A stretch of 64,000 nucleotides of DNA, taken from Pontixanthobacter rizhaonensis (GTDB taxonomy: Bacteria; Pseudomonadota; Alphaproteobacteria; Sphingomonadales; Sphingomonadaceae). The first letter of the stretch is position 1; each line of letters starts with the position of its first letter. The stretch is from the NCBI RefSeq assembly GCF_012972675.1, contig NZ_JABCRE010000002.1, forward strand, positions 62,001 to 126,000. The letters are read 5' to 3'. Below the pieces are notes generated by a model. That model did no database searches. It was not told the origin of the DNA and saw nothing but the letters and a program-made list of their open reading frames with translations. This document shows, piece by piece, positions 25,710 to 35,087 of the stretch. The position numbers were made by a program, and so were the translations under genes.

Positions 25710-26562
25710 TGGACGAGAAATCGAGCTGGCCGTTGCCCGCACCGTTGTAATCTTCATACAAGGCCGCTGCACGGGAACTGAGCGGAACCGCGCTGTCTGA
25801 CCCTTCGGCCGCTTCCATTGCGAGGCGCAAATCCTTCAGCATCAGCGCCGTTGCAAAGCCGCCTTGATAGGCATTATCCGCCGGGCTGGGCACACCAACA
25901 CCGGGCATCGGGGTGTAGGCATTGAGCGACCAATTATAGCCGCTCGATTGCGAACTGATATCGTAGAAAGTCTGCGGATCAAGGCCCAGTTTCTCCGCCA
26001 TCTTCATCGCTTCGCAGGTGCCGATCATATGGACGGCCAGCAGCATATTGTTGCAGATTTTGGCAGTTTGCCCTGCACCGGCATCGCCAGCGTGGATCAC
26101 CGCTTTGCCCATTGCGTTCAGTATCGCCTCTGCACGTTTGAACGCGCTTTGTGTCCCGCCCACCATGAACGTCAAAGTGCCGTCATTGGCTGCTGCAATG
26201 CCGCCGGAAACCGGGGCGTCGACCATCTCGTAACCCGCATCAGTGGCGGTTGCAGCGACTGATTTCGCGGTCGCGACGTCAATGGTCGAGCAATCGAGGA
26301 AAACAGCGCCTGCCGGTGCCAAGCCAATCACGTCTTCCGCATAAACGCTGTTCACAATTGCGCCATTGGGCAGCATCGACACGACCGCTTCGACACCTTG
26401 AACGGCATCCCGCGCCGCCATGAATGTGCGGCAGCCATTGTCCTTTGCGGTATCGAGTGCATCTGCGCTGAGGTCAAAAGCGTTTACTTCATGGCCTGCT
26501 TTAACAAGGTTTGCAGCCATTCCGCCGCCCATATTGCCAAGTCCGATAAATGCAATTTTCAT
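25693..26562 (-). CDS. mmsB: 3-hydroxyisobutyrate dehydrogenase
   Basis: 289 residues. It oxidises 3-hydroxyisobutyrate to methylmalonate semialdehyde with NAD+ in valine degradation. Rossmann motif FIGLGNMGGGMAANL at the N-terminus, substrate-loop motif DAPVSGG near 120 and the catalytic-lysine region GAGQTAKICNN near 165-175 are all present. It is the last gene of the valine cluster, 2 bases after the enoyl-CoA hydratase stop counting along the minus strand, and its product feeds MmsA at the other end of the cluster. Confidence 0.93.
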   Translation of the reverse strand: MKIAFIGLGNMGGGMAANLVKAGHEVNAFDLSADALDTAKDNGCRTFMAARDAVQGVEAVVSMLPNGAIVNSVYAEDVIGLAPAGAVFLDCSTIDVATAKSVAATATDAGYEMVDAPVSGGIAAANDGTLTFMVGGTQSAFKRAEAILNAMGKAVIHAGDAGAGQTAKICNNMLLAVHMIGTCEAMKMAEKLGLDPQTFYDISSQSSGYNWSLNAYTPMPGVGVPSPADNAYQGGFATALMLKDLRLAMEAAEGSDSAVPLSSRAAALYEDYNGAGNGQLDFSSIIGTY

Positions 26563-26563
26563 G

Positions 26564-27346
26564 TTAGCGCCCTTTCCATTGGCCTTCGCGTTTTTCGATA
26601 AAGGCGGCCATTCCTTCCGCCTTATCCTCGCTGGCAGTCAGGATTTGGAACAGGCGGCGTTCTTGGATAACACCTTGTTCCAAAGTCATTTCAAAGGCTG
26701 AGTTGACCATCTCCTTATTCGCGATGGCCGCCATTGGCGGCATGGATGCGATCAGGGCAGCCGTCTTCTTGGCCTCTGCCATCAGATCATCATGCGGCAC
26801 GACTTTGGCGACCAGATTGGAACGCTCGGCCTCTTCTGCGCCCATCATTCTGCCGGTCAGGCACATCTCCATTGCCTTGGCTTTGCCAACCGCGCGGGTC
26901 AGACGCTGGCTGCCGCCCATACCAGGGGCCACGCCCAGCTTAATCTCCGGCTGGCCGAATTTCGCGTTCTCGCTGGCGATGATGAAATCGGCCATCATAG
27001 CGAGCTCGCATCCGCCGCCGAGTGCAAAGCCGTTAACCGCCGCAATCCACGGCTTGCGCGTGGTCTTCACGATATCGCTGGTCCACCGGCTGAAGAAATC
27101 GTCGAGGTAGAAATCTGCTGCGGCTTTATCCGACATTTCCTTGATGTCAGCGCCCGCAGCAAAGGCTTTGTCGCCCGATCCGGTGATGATGGCGCATAGC
27201 TGGCTGTCATCTGCTTGATATGCGCTAAAAGCGTCGATCAATTCTTCCAGCACCACACTGGATAGTGCGTTGAGCGCCTTGGGACGATTGAGAGTGATTG
27301 TGGTCACTGCGCCATCGGTTTCAGTCAGGATGGTTTCGTAAGTCAT
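26564..27346 (-). CDS. Enoyl-CoA hydratase
   Basis: 260 residues from ATG 27346, eight bases after a GGAG site; a longer frame to 27367 is less likely and would run into the repeat. Crotonase fold with ALNALSS, the oxyanion-hole stretch [22 protein letters not shown] and [13 protein letters not shown]. The two catalytic glutamate positions of typical hydratases fall in CELAM and the PE of GQPEIKLG regions. It probably hydrates methacrylyl-CoA to 3-hydroxyisobutyryl-CoA in the valine pathway, given its neighbours; a general short-chain role is also possible. Confidence 0.9.
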   Translation of the reverse strand: MTYETILTETDGAVTTITLNRPKALNALSSVVLEELIDAFSAYQADDSQLCAIITGSGDKAFAAGADIKEMSDKAAADFYLDDFFSRWTSDIVKTTRKPWIAAVNGFALGGGCELAMMADFIIASENAKFGQPEIKLGVAPGMGGSQRLTRAVGKAKAMEMCLTGRMMGAEEAERSNLVAKVVPHDDLMAEAKKTAALIASMPPMAAIANKEMVNSAFEMTLEQGVIQERRLFQILTASEDKAEGMAAFIEKREGQWKGR

Positions 27347-27361
27347 TCTATTCTCCAACTT

Positions 27362-27454
27362 CGTCATGCTGAACTTGTTTCAGCATCCATTTCTCAATTA
27401 AGAACCTCCGATAATTGGAGGAGGGGTGGATCCTGAAACGAGTTCAGGATGACG
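27362..27454. repeat. BIME/REP-like pair of palindromic units
   Basis: Two 28-base units, 27362-27389 and 27427-27454, are inverted copies of each other with three differences. Each unit is itself a hairpin: ATGCTGAA...TTCAGCAT in the first and ATCCTGAA...TTCAGGAT in the second, both with five-base loops. It fills the gap between the enoyl-CoA hydratase and HIBYL-CoA hydrolase genes. The transcript would fold into two stem-loops or one long cruciform. No other copy was noticed in this window. Confidence 0.85.
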
Positions 27455-27459
27455 GTTAA

Positions 27460-28524
27460 TCAATCTAGCGGCACCCACTCCTCGCCTTCTGGCAGAGGCG
27501 CGAAAATCGAATCGATCAGCTCGTCACTGACTTCCTCTGGTGTGGCCGGGTTCCATTTGGGATCATGTGTTTTGTCGACGATAACGGCGCGAACGCCCTC
27601 GGCGAAATCAGGGCGGACCAAAACGCGTGATCCAATGCGGTATTCCATTCGCATATTGTCCGCAAAGTCGGTCATGGCGGCGCTTTCGGCCAATTGGCGC
27701 AATGCCACTTTGCAGGTCTGCGGGCTCTTTGTGCCTAGTGTGTCGCGCTCTTTGGTAGACCACTCGCAATCATTCTCTGCGATCGCTGTTTCAAGCGAAG
27801 CGAGGATATCTTCATAGCGATCAGAGGCAAAATGCTTGGCTATTTTGTCCGCGTTCTTCTTCAGCCGCGCTTCGGGCGGACTACCGACCATTTCGGACAG
27901 AACGCCGCCAATCCGATCCGGCTTTTCGATGATCCGCGCCTTGGCATCTGCGACCATCTCGCTGGGCACATAATGCGTGGCGAGACCTGCCCACAGACAC
28001 TCGGCACCGTCCAAGCGGGCACCCGTCAAAGCCAGAAACTGTCCCAGCCGCCCACCAAGGCGTGACAAGTGCCAGCCACCGCCTACATCCGGGAACAGGC
28101 CGATCCCTGTTTCAGGCATGGCAAATCGCGTAGCCTCAGTTGCGACGCGGAATTTGGCGGGCATGGCAATGCCCACACCGCCGCCCATTGTGATGCCGTC
28201 CATGAAGCACACAATTGGCTTCGCATAAGCCATCATTTGGTGATTGAGTTGATACTCATCATGAAAGAACTTGCGGCCCATAACGCCATTGTCTTCCAGC
28301 GCAGATTTGCGCAGCAGATTGATATCACCGCCTGCACAAAAACCGCGTGTACCCCCGGCATGGTCGAGAATGATGGCTTCAACGCTGTCATCATCAGCCC
28401 AGTTGCTCAACGCTGTGCTGATCGCATGGCACATATCGAGCGTCAGCGCGTGGAGCGCTTTGGGCCGGTTGAGCGAAATATGACCAACGCGGTCATATTT
28501 GTGGATCAGAATATTATCGGTCAT
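27460..28524 (-). CDS. 3-hydroxyisobutyryl-CoA hydrolase
   Basis: 354 residues, crotonase superfamily, of the longer HIBYL-CoA hydrolase type. It frees 3-hydroxyisobutyrate from its CoA ester in valine breakdown, relieving the toxic methacrylyl-CoA equilibrium. Motifs: RGFCAGGDI, MDGITMGGGVGIAM, FAMPETGIGLFPDVGGG (bearing the catalytic glutamate region) and a C-terminal extension absent from ordinary hydratases. It is separated from the acyl-CoA dehydrogenase upstream by two bases and from the hydratase downstream by the palindromic repeat. Confidence 0.92.
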   Translation of the reverse strand: MTDNILIHKYDRVGHISLNRPKALHALTLDMCHAISTALSNWADDDSVEAIILDHAGGTRGFCAGGDINLLRKSALEDNGVMGRKFFHDEYQLNHQMMAYAKPIVCFMDGITMGGGVGIAMPAKFRVATEATRFAMPETGIGLFPDVGGGWHLSRLGGRLGQFLALTGARLDGAECLWAGLATHYVPSEMVADAKARIIEKPDRIGGVLSEMVGSPPEARLKKNADKIAKHFASDRYEDILASLETAIAENDCEWSTKERDTLGTKSPQTCKVALRQLAESAAMTDFADNMRMEYRIGSRVLVRPDFAEGVRAVIVDKTHDPKWNPATPEEVSDELIDSIFAPLPEGEEWVPLD

Positions 28525-28526
28525 GT

Positions 28527-29669
28527 TTATTGCCTCAACAAATCCCGGCCCACAATCATGCGCATGACTTGATTGGTACCTTCTAAAATCGAATGAACCC
28601 GCAGATCGCGCCAGAAGCGTTCGATGGGGTAGTCTTTCAGATAACCATAGCCGCCAAACAGTTGCAGCGCGTCGTTGACGATTTTGCTGCCATTGTCGGT
28701 CGCAAGGCGTTTGGCCATAGCGGAAAAACGCGATTTGTCGGGCGCATTGTCGGTCACTTTGGCAGCGGCCAGATAGAGCAGCGCGCGGCTTGCCTCCAGA
28801 TCGGTGGCCATATCCGCGAGCATGAACTGCGTGTTTTGGAAATCCGCCACGGCGGTATCGAATTGCTTGCGGTCTTTGGTGTAGGCAATCGCCTCATCCA
28901 GGCACCGCTGCGCCCCGCCAAGTGAACACGCCCCGATATTGAGCCGGCCGCCATCGAGGCCCATCATCGCAAAGCGGAAACCTTCGCCTTCATCACCCAC
29001 ACGGTTGGAAACCGGTATGCGCGCATCCTCAAAGATAACCTGCGCAGTGGGGCTGGCATTCCAGCCGAGCTTCTTTTCCGGTGCGCCGAAGCTGACGCCG
29101 GGTGTGTCCTTATCAACCACAAGGCAAGTGACACCTTTGGTCTTATGGTCGCTGGTGCGGACCATGCAGACATAGACATCATTGAACCCGCCGCCTGAAA
29201 TGAACTGTTTGGTGCCGTTGACCACATAATGGACGCCATCCAACTTGGCGCTGGTTTTGAGCGCCGCCGCATCCGATCCGCTGCCCGGTTCTGTCAGGGC
29301 ATAAGATGCGATCTTTTCCATCGTGACTAGGTCTGGCAGGTAACGGTCTTTGAGTTCCTGCCCGCCAAATTCGTCGATCATCCATGCGGCCATATTGTGG
29401 ATCGAAATAAACGCGCTGGTGGTGGGACAGCCATAGGCCATTGCTTCCATAATCAGCGCTGCCTCCAGCCTGCCAAGCCCGATACCGCCGCTTTCTTCGG
29501 ATACGTAAATTGCGCCAAAACCAAGCTCTGCCGTGCTTTTGATCACATCGCGCGGGAAGTGGTGCTTTTCGTCCCATTCGGCGGCGTGGGGTGTGATATT
29601 ATCAGCAGTGAAGCGCTGCGCCATTTCCTGGATCGCAAGCTGGTCTTCATTGAGTTGGAACTGGCTCAT
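28527..29669 (-). CDS. Acyl-CoA dehydrogenase (probably isobutyryl-CoA dehydrogenase)
   Basis: 380 residues from ATG 29669 (start MSQFQLNEDQ); the longer frame to 29717 overlaps the neighbour and lacks family support. FAD-dependent oxidation of acyl-CoA: YALTEPGSGSDAAALKT near residue 125-140, KQFISGGGFNDVYV, and the C-terminal catalytic-region motif HSILEGTNQVMR. Length and motifs fit ACAD8-like isobutyryl-CoA dehydrogenases and the valine cluster context supports that substrate, though branched/short-chain specificity cannot be read directly. Confidence 0.9.
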   Translation of the reverse strand: MSQFQLNEDQLAIQEMAQRFTADNITPHAAEWDEKHHFPRDVIKSTAELGFGAIYVSEESGGIGLGRLEAALIMEAMAYGCPTTSAFISIHNMAAWMIDEFGGQELKDRYLPDLVTMEKIASYALTEPGSGSDAAALKTSAKLDGVHYVVNGTKQFISGGGFNDVYVCMVRTSDHKTKGVTCLVVDKDTPGVSFGAPEKKLGWNASPTAQVIFEDARIPVSNRVGDEGEGFRFAMMGLDGGRLNIGACSLGGAQRCLDEAIAYTKDRKQFDTAVADFQNTQFMLADMATDLEASRALLYLAAAKVTDNAPDKSRFSAMAKRLATDNGSKIVNDALQLFGGYGYLKDYPIERFWRDLRVHSILEGTNQVMRMIVGRDLLRQ

Positions 29670-29694
29670 TAGCTTCTCTTCATTTTGCGATAGG

Positions 29695-30177
29695 TCATAA
29701 CGCCCGGCATTCATCACCGGAAGAAACCCCTACGACTGTGTCATACGCTGCTTGGCTGGGGGCCAAACGGCGGATCAAAATTACGCCTTTGTCGGATGGC
29801 GCATTGTCTGCATTCAGAACGACTTGATGCTGCTCGCCATCGCCGCGCTGGGTCAGGAAATTGTTAGTCTGAGCGTCGAAGAAGGACAGCGATGAATACC
29901 CATCATACGCAGCCATCGTGACCTGCACGCCGTTAGGTGCCTGAGACAAATCGAACATACAGATCGAATAGGCCAAATCGGGTGAGGGGCGGACAACGCT
30001 TTGTGTTTCTGGTGTCATACGCGGTGCCAGTTCAAAATCATGCGTGGGTGTGCCGCGCTTTTCAAGCATGGTGAAAGCGCGGTCCATAATCAGGGGCGGC
30101 GCAGAATATATCACGATCAGATGCGTTATGGCACCAAGCACCAAACATAGGGCGAGCGGACCAAGCCATTTCTTCAT
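29695..30177 (-). CDS. DUF1254-type small membrane protein
   Basis: 160 residues with one N-terminal membrane helix (about 5-25) and a short periplasmic domain beginning RAFTMLEKRGTP. The sequence and its pairing with the DUF1214 gene fit the alphaproteobacterial DUF1254/DUF1214 gene pair. Function is unknown. Its start overlaps the DUF1214 stop by four bases (ATGA), so the two are co-translated. It lies inside the valine-degradation cluster. Confidence 0.75.
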   Translation of the reverse strand: MKKWLGPLALCLVLGAITHLIVIYSAPPLIMDRAFTMLEKRGTPTHDFELAPRMTPETQSVVRPSPDLAYSICMFDLSQAPNGVQVTMAAYDGYSSLSFFDAQTNNFLTQRGDGEQHQVVLNADNAPSDKGVILIRRLAPSQAAYDTVVGVSSGDECRAL

Positions 30178-30794
30178 GTCTGCCCCCCCTCACAATCAAG
30201 CCGCTTGATCACAGGCGCGTTGATCAGTTCCTCCGGGCGATCAAGCACACCGTGGGCGGGCACATAAAGACGGAAGGTTAGGTCGAAATTGCCAGCAGCT
30301 TTGCTCGATATCCAGCTTGTGCCACCCTCCGGTTTGACCGGAGAGATTATCGCGGTCCATTGGCCATCGGTGCTCTGCGCTTCAGCGCGGCTTGCATCAA
30401 AACTCAGCGCAGCATCGGTGTTGCTGGGCAGGAAATTATCCGAATTATACAGGGTGACTGACCACCAACGGGCTGGCATCGGGCCGCCGCTGATCTGGTA
30501 TTTGCAGTTCTCGCGGAAAGGTTCGCCAGCATCATCGACTGCGCGGGTGAAATATATTGCTTCTGAATTGGCCAGCGCCAGTAGACCATGGCGGGCAATG
30601 CGGGCCCGGAAATAGGGGCTGGCATCTTCAGAGCCCATGGTGAAATCGCCGTACCAGCGATCCAGATTGATGCTGCCACCCGTGCGGCGATCATCGGGCA
30701 GGAGGCCTGACATAGCGAGCGCAGAATAGCCACCAATCGCGATGCCCAGGATGGCCGCACACAAATATGTAAAGCTGCGCCGCATCAGCCGCAC
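30174..30794 (-). CDS. DUF1214 domain-containing protein
   Basis: 206 residues with an N-terminal membrane helix (about 8-28). The motifs NCKYQISGGPMPARWWSVTLYN and FDLTFRLYVP are typical of DUF1214. It is exported or membrane-anchored, of unknown function. It overlaps DUF1254 by four bases and the upstream I78 gene by ten, suggesting a three-gene envelope module between mmsA and the acyl-CoA dehydrogenase. Confidence 0.85.
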   Translation of the reverse strand: MRLMRRSFTYLCAAILGIAIGGYSALAMSGLLPDDRRTGGSINLDRWYGDFTMGSEDASPYFRARIARHGLLALANSEAIYFTRAVDDAGEPFRENCKYQISGGPMPARWWSVTLYNSDNFLPSNTDAALSFDASRAEAQSTDGQWTAIISPVKPEGGTSWISSKAAGNFDLTFRLYVPAHGVLDRPEELINAPVIKRLDCEGGQT

Positions 30795-31090
30795 CTAATC
30801 GCAGTCACCATTCGCTGGTCATCATAGGATATCGATACCCGATCAGTCCGGTAATCCATCGTCACCGCGCTTCTGGGCGGGATCCAGCGGAGAACACGAG
30901 AGCCGGTTTCGCTGAGCACTTTAGCGCCCAGTTCCTCAGTGACCATTGATCCAAGATAAGACTGCACGTTTGCGGCATCACATATACCGGCACCCTCTGC
31001 GCTTGGAATGCCGGACGGAGGAGAGCTGTTCGGTGCCGTGCAGGCTGATACTGTCACTGCACAAGCTATCGCCCCAAGCCACTTTTTCAC
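30785..31090 (-). CDS. Peptidase inhibitor I78-family lipoprotein
   Basis: About 101 residues from GTG 31090 with GAGGAGA eight bases upstream; a longer frame to 31162 lacks a site and gives an implausible N-terminus. Lipobox VSAC (Cys18) follows a short hydrophobic signal. The domain CDAANVQSYLGSMVTEELGAKVL ... RWIPPRSAVTMDYR is the I78 serine-protease inhibitor fold. It is predicted in the periplasm, protecting against proteases. It overlaps DUF1214 by ten bases and follows mmsA by 72 bases. Confidence 0.85.
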   Translation of the reverse strand: MKKWLGAIACAVTVSACTAPNSSPPSGIPSAEGAGICDAANVQSYLGSMVTEELGAKVLSETGSRVLRWIPPRSAVTMDYRTDRVSISYDDQRMVTAIRCG

Positions 31091-31162
31091 GAATCTCTCC
31101 TCAAATGTTTGACCGATTGATCCCACTTTTCCGCACTTTTCCGGGCGGCACTGAACAGACAT

Positions 31163-32659
31163 TCACCCCATCGTCGGAATGACAAAGGCATTGCCGCCAT
31201 CAGGCGATCCATCTGGCCAGCGCTGGGTTATCTTTTTAACCTTGGTCCAGAATTTCAAGCCTTCCATGCCGTACTGATCGGTATCGCCAAAGCCGCTGCG
31301 CTTCCATCCGCCGAAGCTGTGATAGGCCACAGGAACGGGAATGGGGACATTGATCCCTACCATGCCGACATTCACGCGGCTGGCAAATTCGCGGGCCGCG
31401 TGACCGTTACGCGTGAAGATCGCGACGCCATTGCCATATTGGTGGTCGCTGGGCAGGCGGACGGCCTCTTCAAAATCTTTGGCCCGCACAATTTGCAACA
31501 CTGGCCCGAAGATTTCTTCCTGATAGCTGCTCATTTGCGGTGTGACATTGTCGATCAGTGTGGGGCCGATGAAGAAGCCCTTCTCATGCCCCTGCAAGCT
31601 AAAGCCGCGACCGTCGACTACGATGTCGCCGCCTTCTTCTTCTGCCGTTGTAATCCACTGTTCCACGCGCGCTTTGTGCTCTGGTGTTACCACCGGGCCG
31701 TAATGCGCGTCTGGATCGTTGGACACGCCAATCCGCAATGCATTGATCGCGGGGATCAGTTTGGCTTTGAGTTTTTCGGCTGTGTCTTCGCCCACTGGAA
31801 CCACAACCGGCAACGCCATACAGCGCTCACCAGCGGAGCCGAACGCTGCGCCAGCCAGATCATTTACAACTTGATCGAGATCCGCGTCGGGCATCACGAT
31901 ACCGTGGTTCTTTGCGCCGCCCATTGCTTGCACGCGCTTGCCGTTATCGACACCGCGTTTGTACACATAATGCGCAATGTCGCTTGATCCGACAAAGCTC
32001 ACAGCGGAAATATCGGCGTGATCAAGAATGGCATCGACCATTTCTTTGTCGCCATGAATCACTTGAAGCAGACCTTCAGGCGCGCCCGCTTCAACGAACA
32101 ATTCCGCCAAGCGAACGGGCACTGATGGGTCGCGCTCTGAAGGCTTCAGGATGAAAGCGTTACCAGCGGCGATTGCCATGCCGAACATCCACATCGGGAT
32201 CATTGCGGGGAAGTTGAAAGGCGTAATGCCTGCGCCAATACCCAGTGGTTGACGGGTGGAATAAACATCGATGCCGGGGCCTGCGCCTTGGGTGTATTCA
32301 CCCTTTAGAACGTGGGGGATGCCGCAGGCGAATTCGATAACTTCCAAACCGCGCTGCACGTCGCCTTTCGCGTCATCAATGACCTTGCCATGTTCGCTAG
32401 ACAGCAATTCCGCCAATTCCTGCATGTTGGCTTCGATCAGCTCTTTGAAGCGGAACATGACGCGGGCCCTTTTTTGCGGATTGGTCGCGGCCCATTCCGG
32501 TTGGACTGCCTTTGCTGTGGCAACTGCCCGGTCTAGCAGCGCCGCATCGCCCAAAGTGACCTCTGCTTGAATTTCACCCGTCGATGGGTTCCAGATCTGG
32601 TGTTTGCGCCCAGATGGAGCTCCAACACCGTCCACAATAAAGTGACCAACCTGACGCAT
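31163..32659 (-). CDS. mmsA: Methylmalonate-semialdehyde dehydrogenase (CoA acylating)
   Basis: 498 residues, start ATG behind AGGAGA. It turns methylmalonate semialdehyde into propionyl-CoA with NAD+ and CoA, the last step of distal valine degradation. Catalytic Cys280 is in GSAGERCMALPVV; the NAD-region FNFPAMIPMWMF and the C-terminal YGMEGLKFWTKVKK are typical of MmsA. First gene of the minus-strand valine cluster; the 269 bases upstream, before thrS, hold no gene and must carry the promoter. Confidence 0.95.
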   Translation of the reverse strand: MRQVGHFIVDGVGAPSGRKHQIWNPSTGEIQAEVTLGDAALLDRAVATAKAVQPEWAATNPQKRARVMFRFKELIEANMQELAELLSSEHGKVIDDAKGDVQRGLEVIEFACGIPHVLKGEYTQGAGPGIDVYSTRQPLGIGAGITPFNFPAMIPMWMFGMAIAAGNAFILKPSERDPSVPVRLAELFVEAGAPEGLLQVIHGDKEMVDAILDHADISAVSFVGSSDIAHYVYKRGVDNGKRVQAMGGAKNHGIVMPDADLDQVVNDLAGAAFGSAGERCMALPVVVPVGEDTAEKLKAKLIPAINALRIGVSNDPDAHYGPVVTPEHKARVEQWITTAEEEGGDIVVDGRGFSLQGHEKGFFIGPTLIDNVTPQMSSYQEEIFGPVLQIVRAKDFEEAVRLPSDHQYGNGVAIFTRNGHAAREFASRVNVGMVGINVPIPVPVAYHSFGGWKRSGFGDTDQYGMEGLKFWTKVKKITQRWPDGSPDGGNAFVIPTMG

Positions 32660-32928
32660 CGCGCATCTCCTGCAAAGTCCGTTATTCTTTTGTTGCGCAT
32701 AGCTCTAGCCGGTTCGGCGCGGCAATGCGACTCTTGTGATTGTTTTGATGAAGTTGACAGGCGGCGAACCGATGCGCAGATCAGGTGCATACCCACCGAG
32801 TACACGCGCACGAGAGACTGCTGCCAAATGCCTTGGATCAGACGGTCGATTGGACAAGTCGCTGGTGGTTTGCTTCGGGTAACACTTTTGGCATTCACCA
32901 ACGATCTTATCCGATCTGCCTGAGGGCC

Positions 32929-34929
32929 CTATCGCAGATCCGGTGCCGTTGCTTCTGCGGTCAACAAAGCCACGGCCTCGTCCAAAGACATGACCCGCTG
33001 ATCTTTTTGGCCCAGCGTCCGGATGGCCACTGTGCCTTCCTCTTGCTCGCGTTTGCCGACGACCAGAAGATGCGGAACCTTCTTCAAAGAATGCTCGCGC
33101 ACTTTGTAATTGATCTTCTCATTGCGCAGATCGGCTTCACAACGGATACCCGCAGCCTCCAACCGGCCCAGAACTTCGCTCGCGTAGCCATCGATATCCG
33201 AAACAATCGGCGCGACGACCGCTTGCGTTGGTGCGAGCCACACCGGCAGTTTGCCAGCGTAGTTTTCGATCAGAATACCGATGAAACGCTCGTAAGATCC
33301 AAAGATGGCGCGGTGCAGCATCACAGGCCGGTGCCGTCCGCCATCTTCGCCCACATAGGTGGCATCGAGCCTTTCCGGCAGGACACGGTCTGATTGGATC
33401 GTGCCAACTTGCCATGTGCGGCCAATCGCGTCGGTCAGGTGCCATTCTAGCTTGGGCGCATAGAATGCTCCCTCGCCGGGCAGTTCTTCCCAGCCAAACT
33501 CCTCAGTTGCCATGCCAGCATCCGCCACGGCATCGCGCAGTTCCTGCTCTGCTTTGTCCCAGTCCGCATCACTGCCGAAACGTTGTTCTGGCCGGGTCGC
33601 CAATTTGATCGCGAATTTTTCAAAGCCCAGATCGGCATAGACCCGCGCAGCGAGCTGGCAGAATTTGCGTGTTTCTTCGACCACTTGGTCTTCAGTGCAG
33701 AAAATATGACCATCATCTTGGGTGAACTGGCGGACCCGCATCAAGCCATGCAGTGCGCCGTGAGGTTCATTGCGGTGGCAACAACCCATTTCGCCAAGCC
33801 GGATCGGTAAGTCGCGATAAGATGTGATACCTTGCTTAAACACCTGCACGTGAGCGGGGCAGTTCATGGGTTTGAGCGCCATCCAATCCGCATCACCGCT
33901 GATGACGGGGCCTTCGTCTTCGACATTGGGAACTTCGTCGGGGATGACGAACATATTCTCGCGATATTTGCCCCAGTGGCCGGATTTCTCCCATTGGCGC
34001 GCGTCCATCACTTGCGGGGTTTTGATTTCTTCATAACCGCCGCCATCCATTGCCCGGCGCATATAGGCTTCCAGCTCGCGCCAGATTTTGTACCCTTTGG
34101 GATGCCAGAATACGCTGCCATGCGCTTCTTCTTGCAAGTGGAACAAATCCATTTCGCGGCCAAGCTTCCGGTGATCGCGTTTGCCTGCCTCTTCCAGCCT
34201 ATGCAGGTGCGCGGCCAATTGCTTTTTATTCAGCCAGCCTGTGCCGTAAATCCGGGTGAGCTGCGCGTTTGCTTGGTCACCGCGCCAATAGGCACCGGCA
34301 ACGCGCATCAATTTGAATGCAGCTGGATCAAGCTTACCAGTGGAGGGCAAATGCGGCCCGCGGCACATATCCATCCAGTCATCACCCGACCAGTAGACCG
34401 TCAGCTCTTCTCCTTCGGGAAGTTCCGCAGCCCATTCAGCCTTGAATGTTTCGCCATCAGCTTTCCATTTGTCGATCAATGCCTGACGGCTCCACGCCTC
34501 ACGGCGCAGAGGTTTGTCTGCCTTGATAATTTCTCGCATTTTTTCTTCGATCTTGGGCAGATCATCCATGCCGAACGGATCGCGCCCTTCCGGGGCCATC
34601 ACATCGTAATAGAAGCCATCGTCGGTCGACGGACCGAAAGTGATTTGCGTGCCGGGCCAAATGGCCTGAACAGCTTCCGCCAATACGTGCGCGAAATCGT
34701 GACGTGCCAGTTCCAGCGCGTCCTCTTCATCGCGGCTGGTAATCAGTGCTAGCTCTGCATCGCCTTCAAAAGGCCGGCCAAGGTCGCGTACCTCGCCATC
34801 AACTCGCGCGGCGAGGGCTGCCTTGGCCAGGCCAGGGCCGATAGCTGCTGCGACGTCGGCAGGGGTAGAGCCAACCGGCATTTCGCGCTGCGAACCATCG
34901 GGAAGGCTGATTGTGTACATATCGCTCAT
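32929..34929 (-). CDS. thrS: Threonine--tRNA ligase
   Basis: 666 residues, normal for bacterial ThrRS. Layout: TGS domain (about 1-65), editing domain ([19 protein letters not shown], about 75-225), catalytic class II core with motif [11 protein letters not shown] (zinc Cys), [26 protein letters not shown], and an anticodon-binding domain at the end ([14 protein letters not shown]). It charges tRNA-Thr in the cytoplasm and clears mischarged serine. It stands alone on the minus strand, divergent from the FNR gene. Confidence 0.97.
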   Translation of the reverse strand: MSDMYTISLPDGSQREMPVGSTPADVAAAIGPGLAKAALAARVDGEVRDLGRPFEGDAELALITSRDEEDALELARHDFAHVLAEAVQAIWPGTQITFGPSTDDGFYYDVMAPEGRDPFGMDDLPKIEEKMREIIKADKPLRREAWSRQALIDKWKADGETFKAEWAAELPEGEELTVYWSGDDWMDMCRGPHLPSTGKLDPAAFKLMRVAGAYWRGDQANAQLTRIYGTGWLNKKQLAAHLHRLEEAGKRDHRKLGREMDLFHLQEEAHGSVFWHPKGYKIWRELEAYMRRAMDGGGYEEIKTPQVMDARQWEKSGHWGKYRENMFVIPDEVPNVEDEGPVISGDADWMALKPMNCPAHVQVFKQGITSYRDLPIRLGEMGCCHRNEPHGALHGLMRVRQFTQDDGHIFCTEDQVVEETRKFCQLAARVYADLGFEKFAIKLATRPEQRFGSDADWDKAEQELRDAVADAGMATEEFGWEELPGEGAFYAPKLEWHLTDAIGRTWQVGTIQSDRVLPERLDATYVGEDGGRHRPVMLHRAIFGSYERFIGILIENYAGKLPVWLAPTQAVVAPIVSDIDGYASEVLGRLEAAGIRCEADLRNEKINYKVREHSLKKVPHLLVVGKREQEEGTVAIRTLGQKDQRVMSLDEAVALLTAEATAPDLR

Positions 34930-35087
34930 TAGGAAAATCTCGTTCTATTTAGATGCGCCATGACAGAAGTCGGCTCGCATCGAAAGAGTCTGCTTGCAGG
35001 AAGGTGGGAATTTTACAGCCAATTTCTAGCAGTGATTATAGATGGTTCGCTGTTGAACGGCGTAAAACAGTTTGGTAAATCAGACGT

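Noticed and set aside
33832-34752. 306-codon plus-strand open frame opposite thrS
   Set aside because: Shadow of thrS, which has all class II synthetase motifs.
35041-35087. Autoregulatory FNR box before fnrL (TTTGGTAAATCAGA)
   Set aside because: Half-site spacing and sequence do not fit TTGATN4ATCAA.
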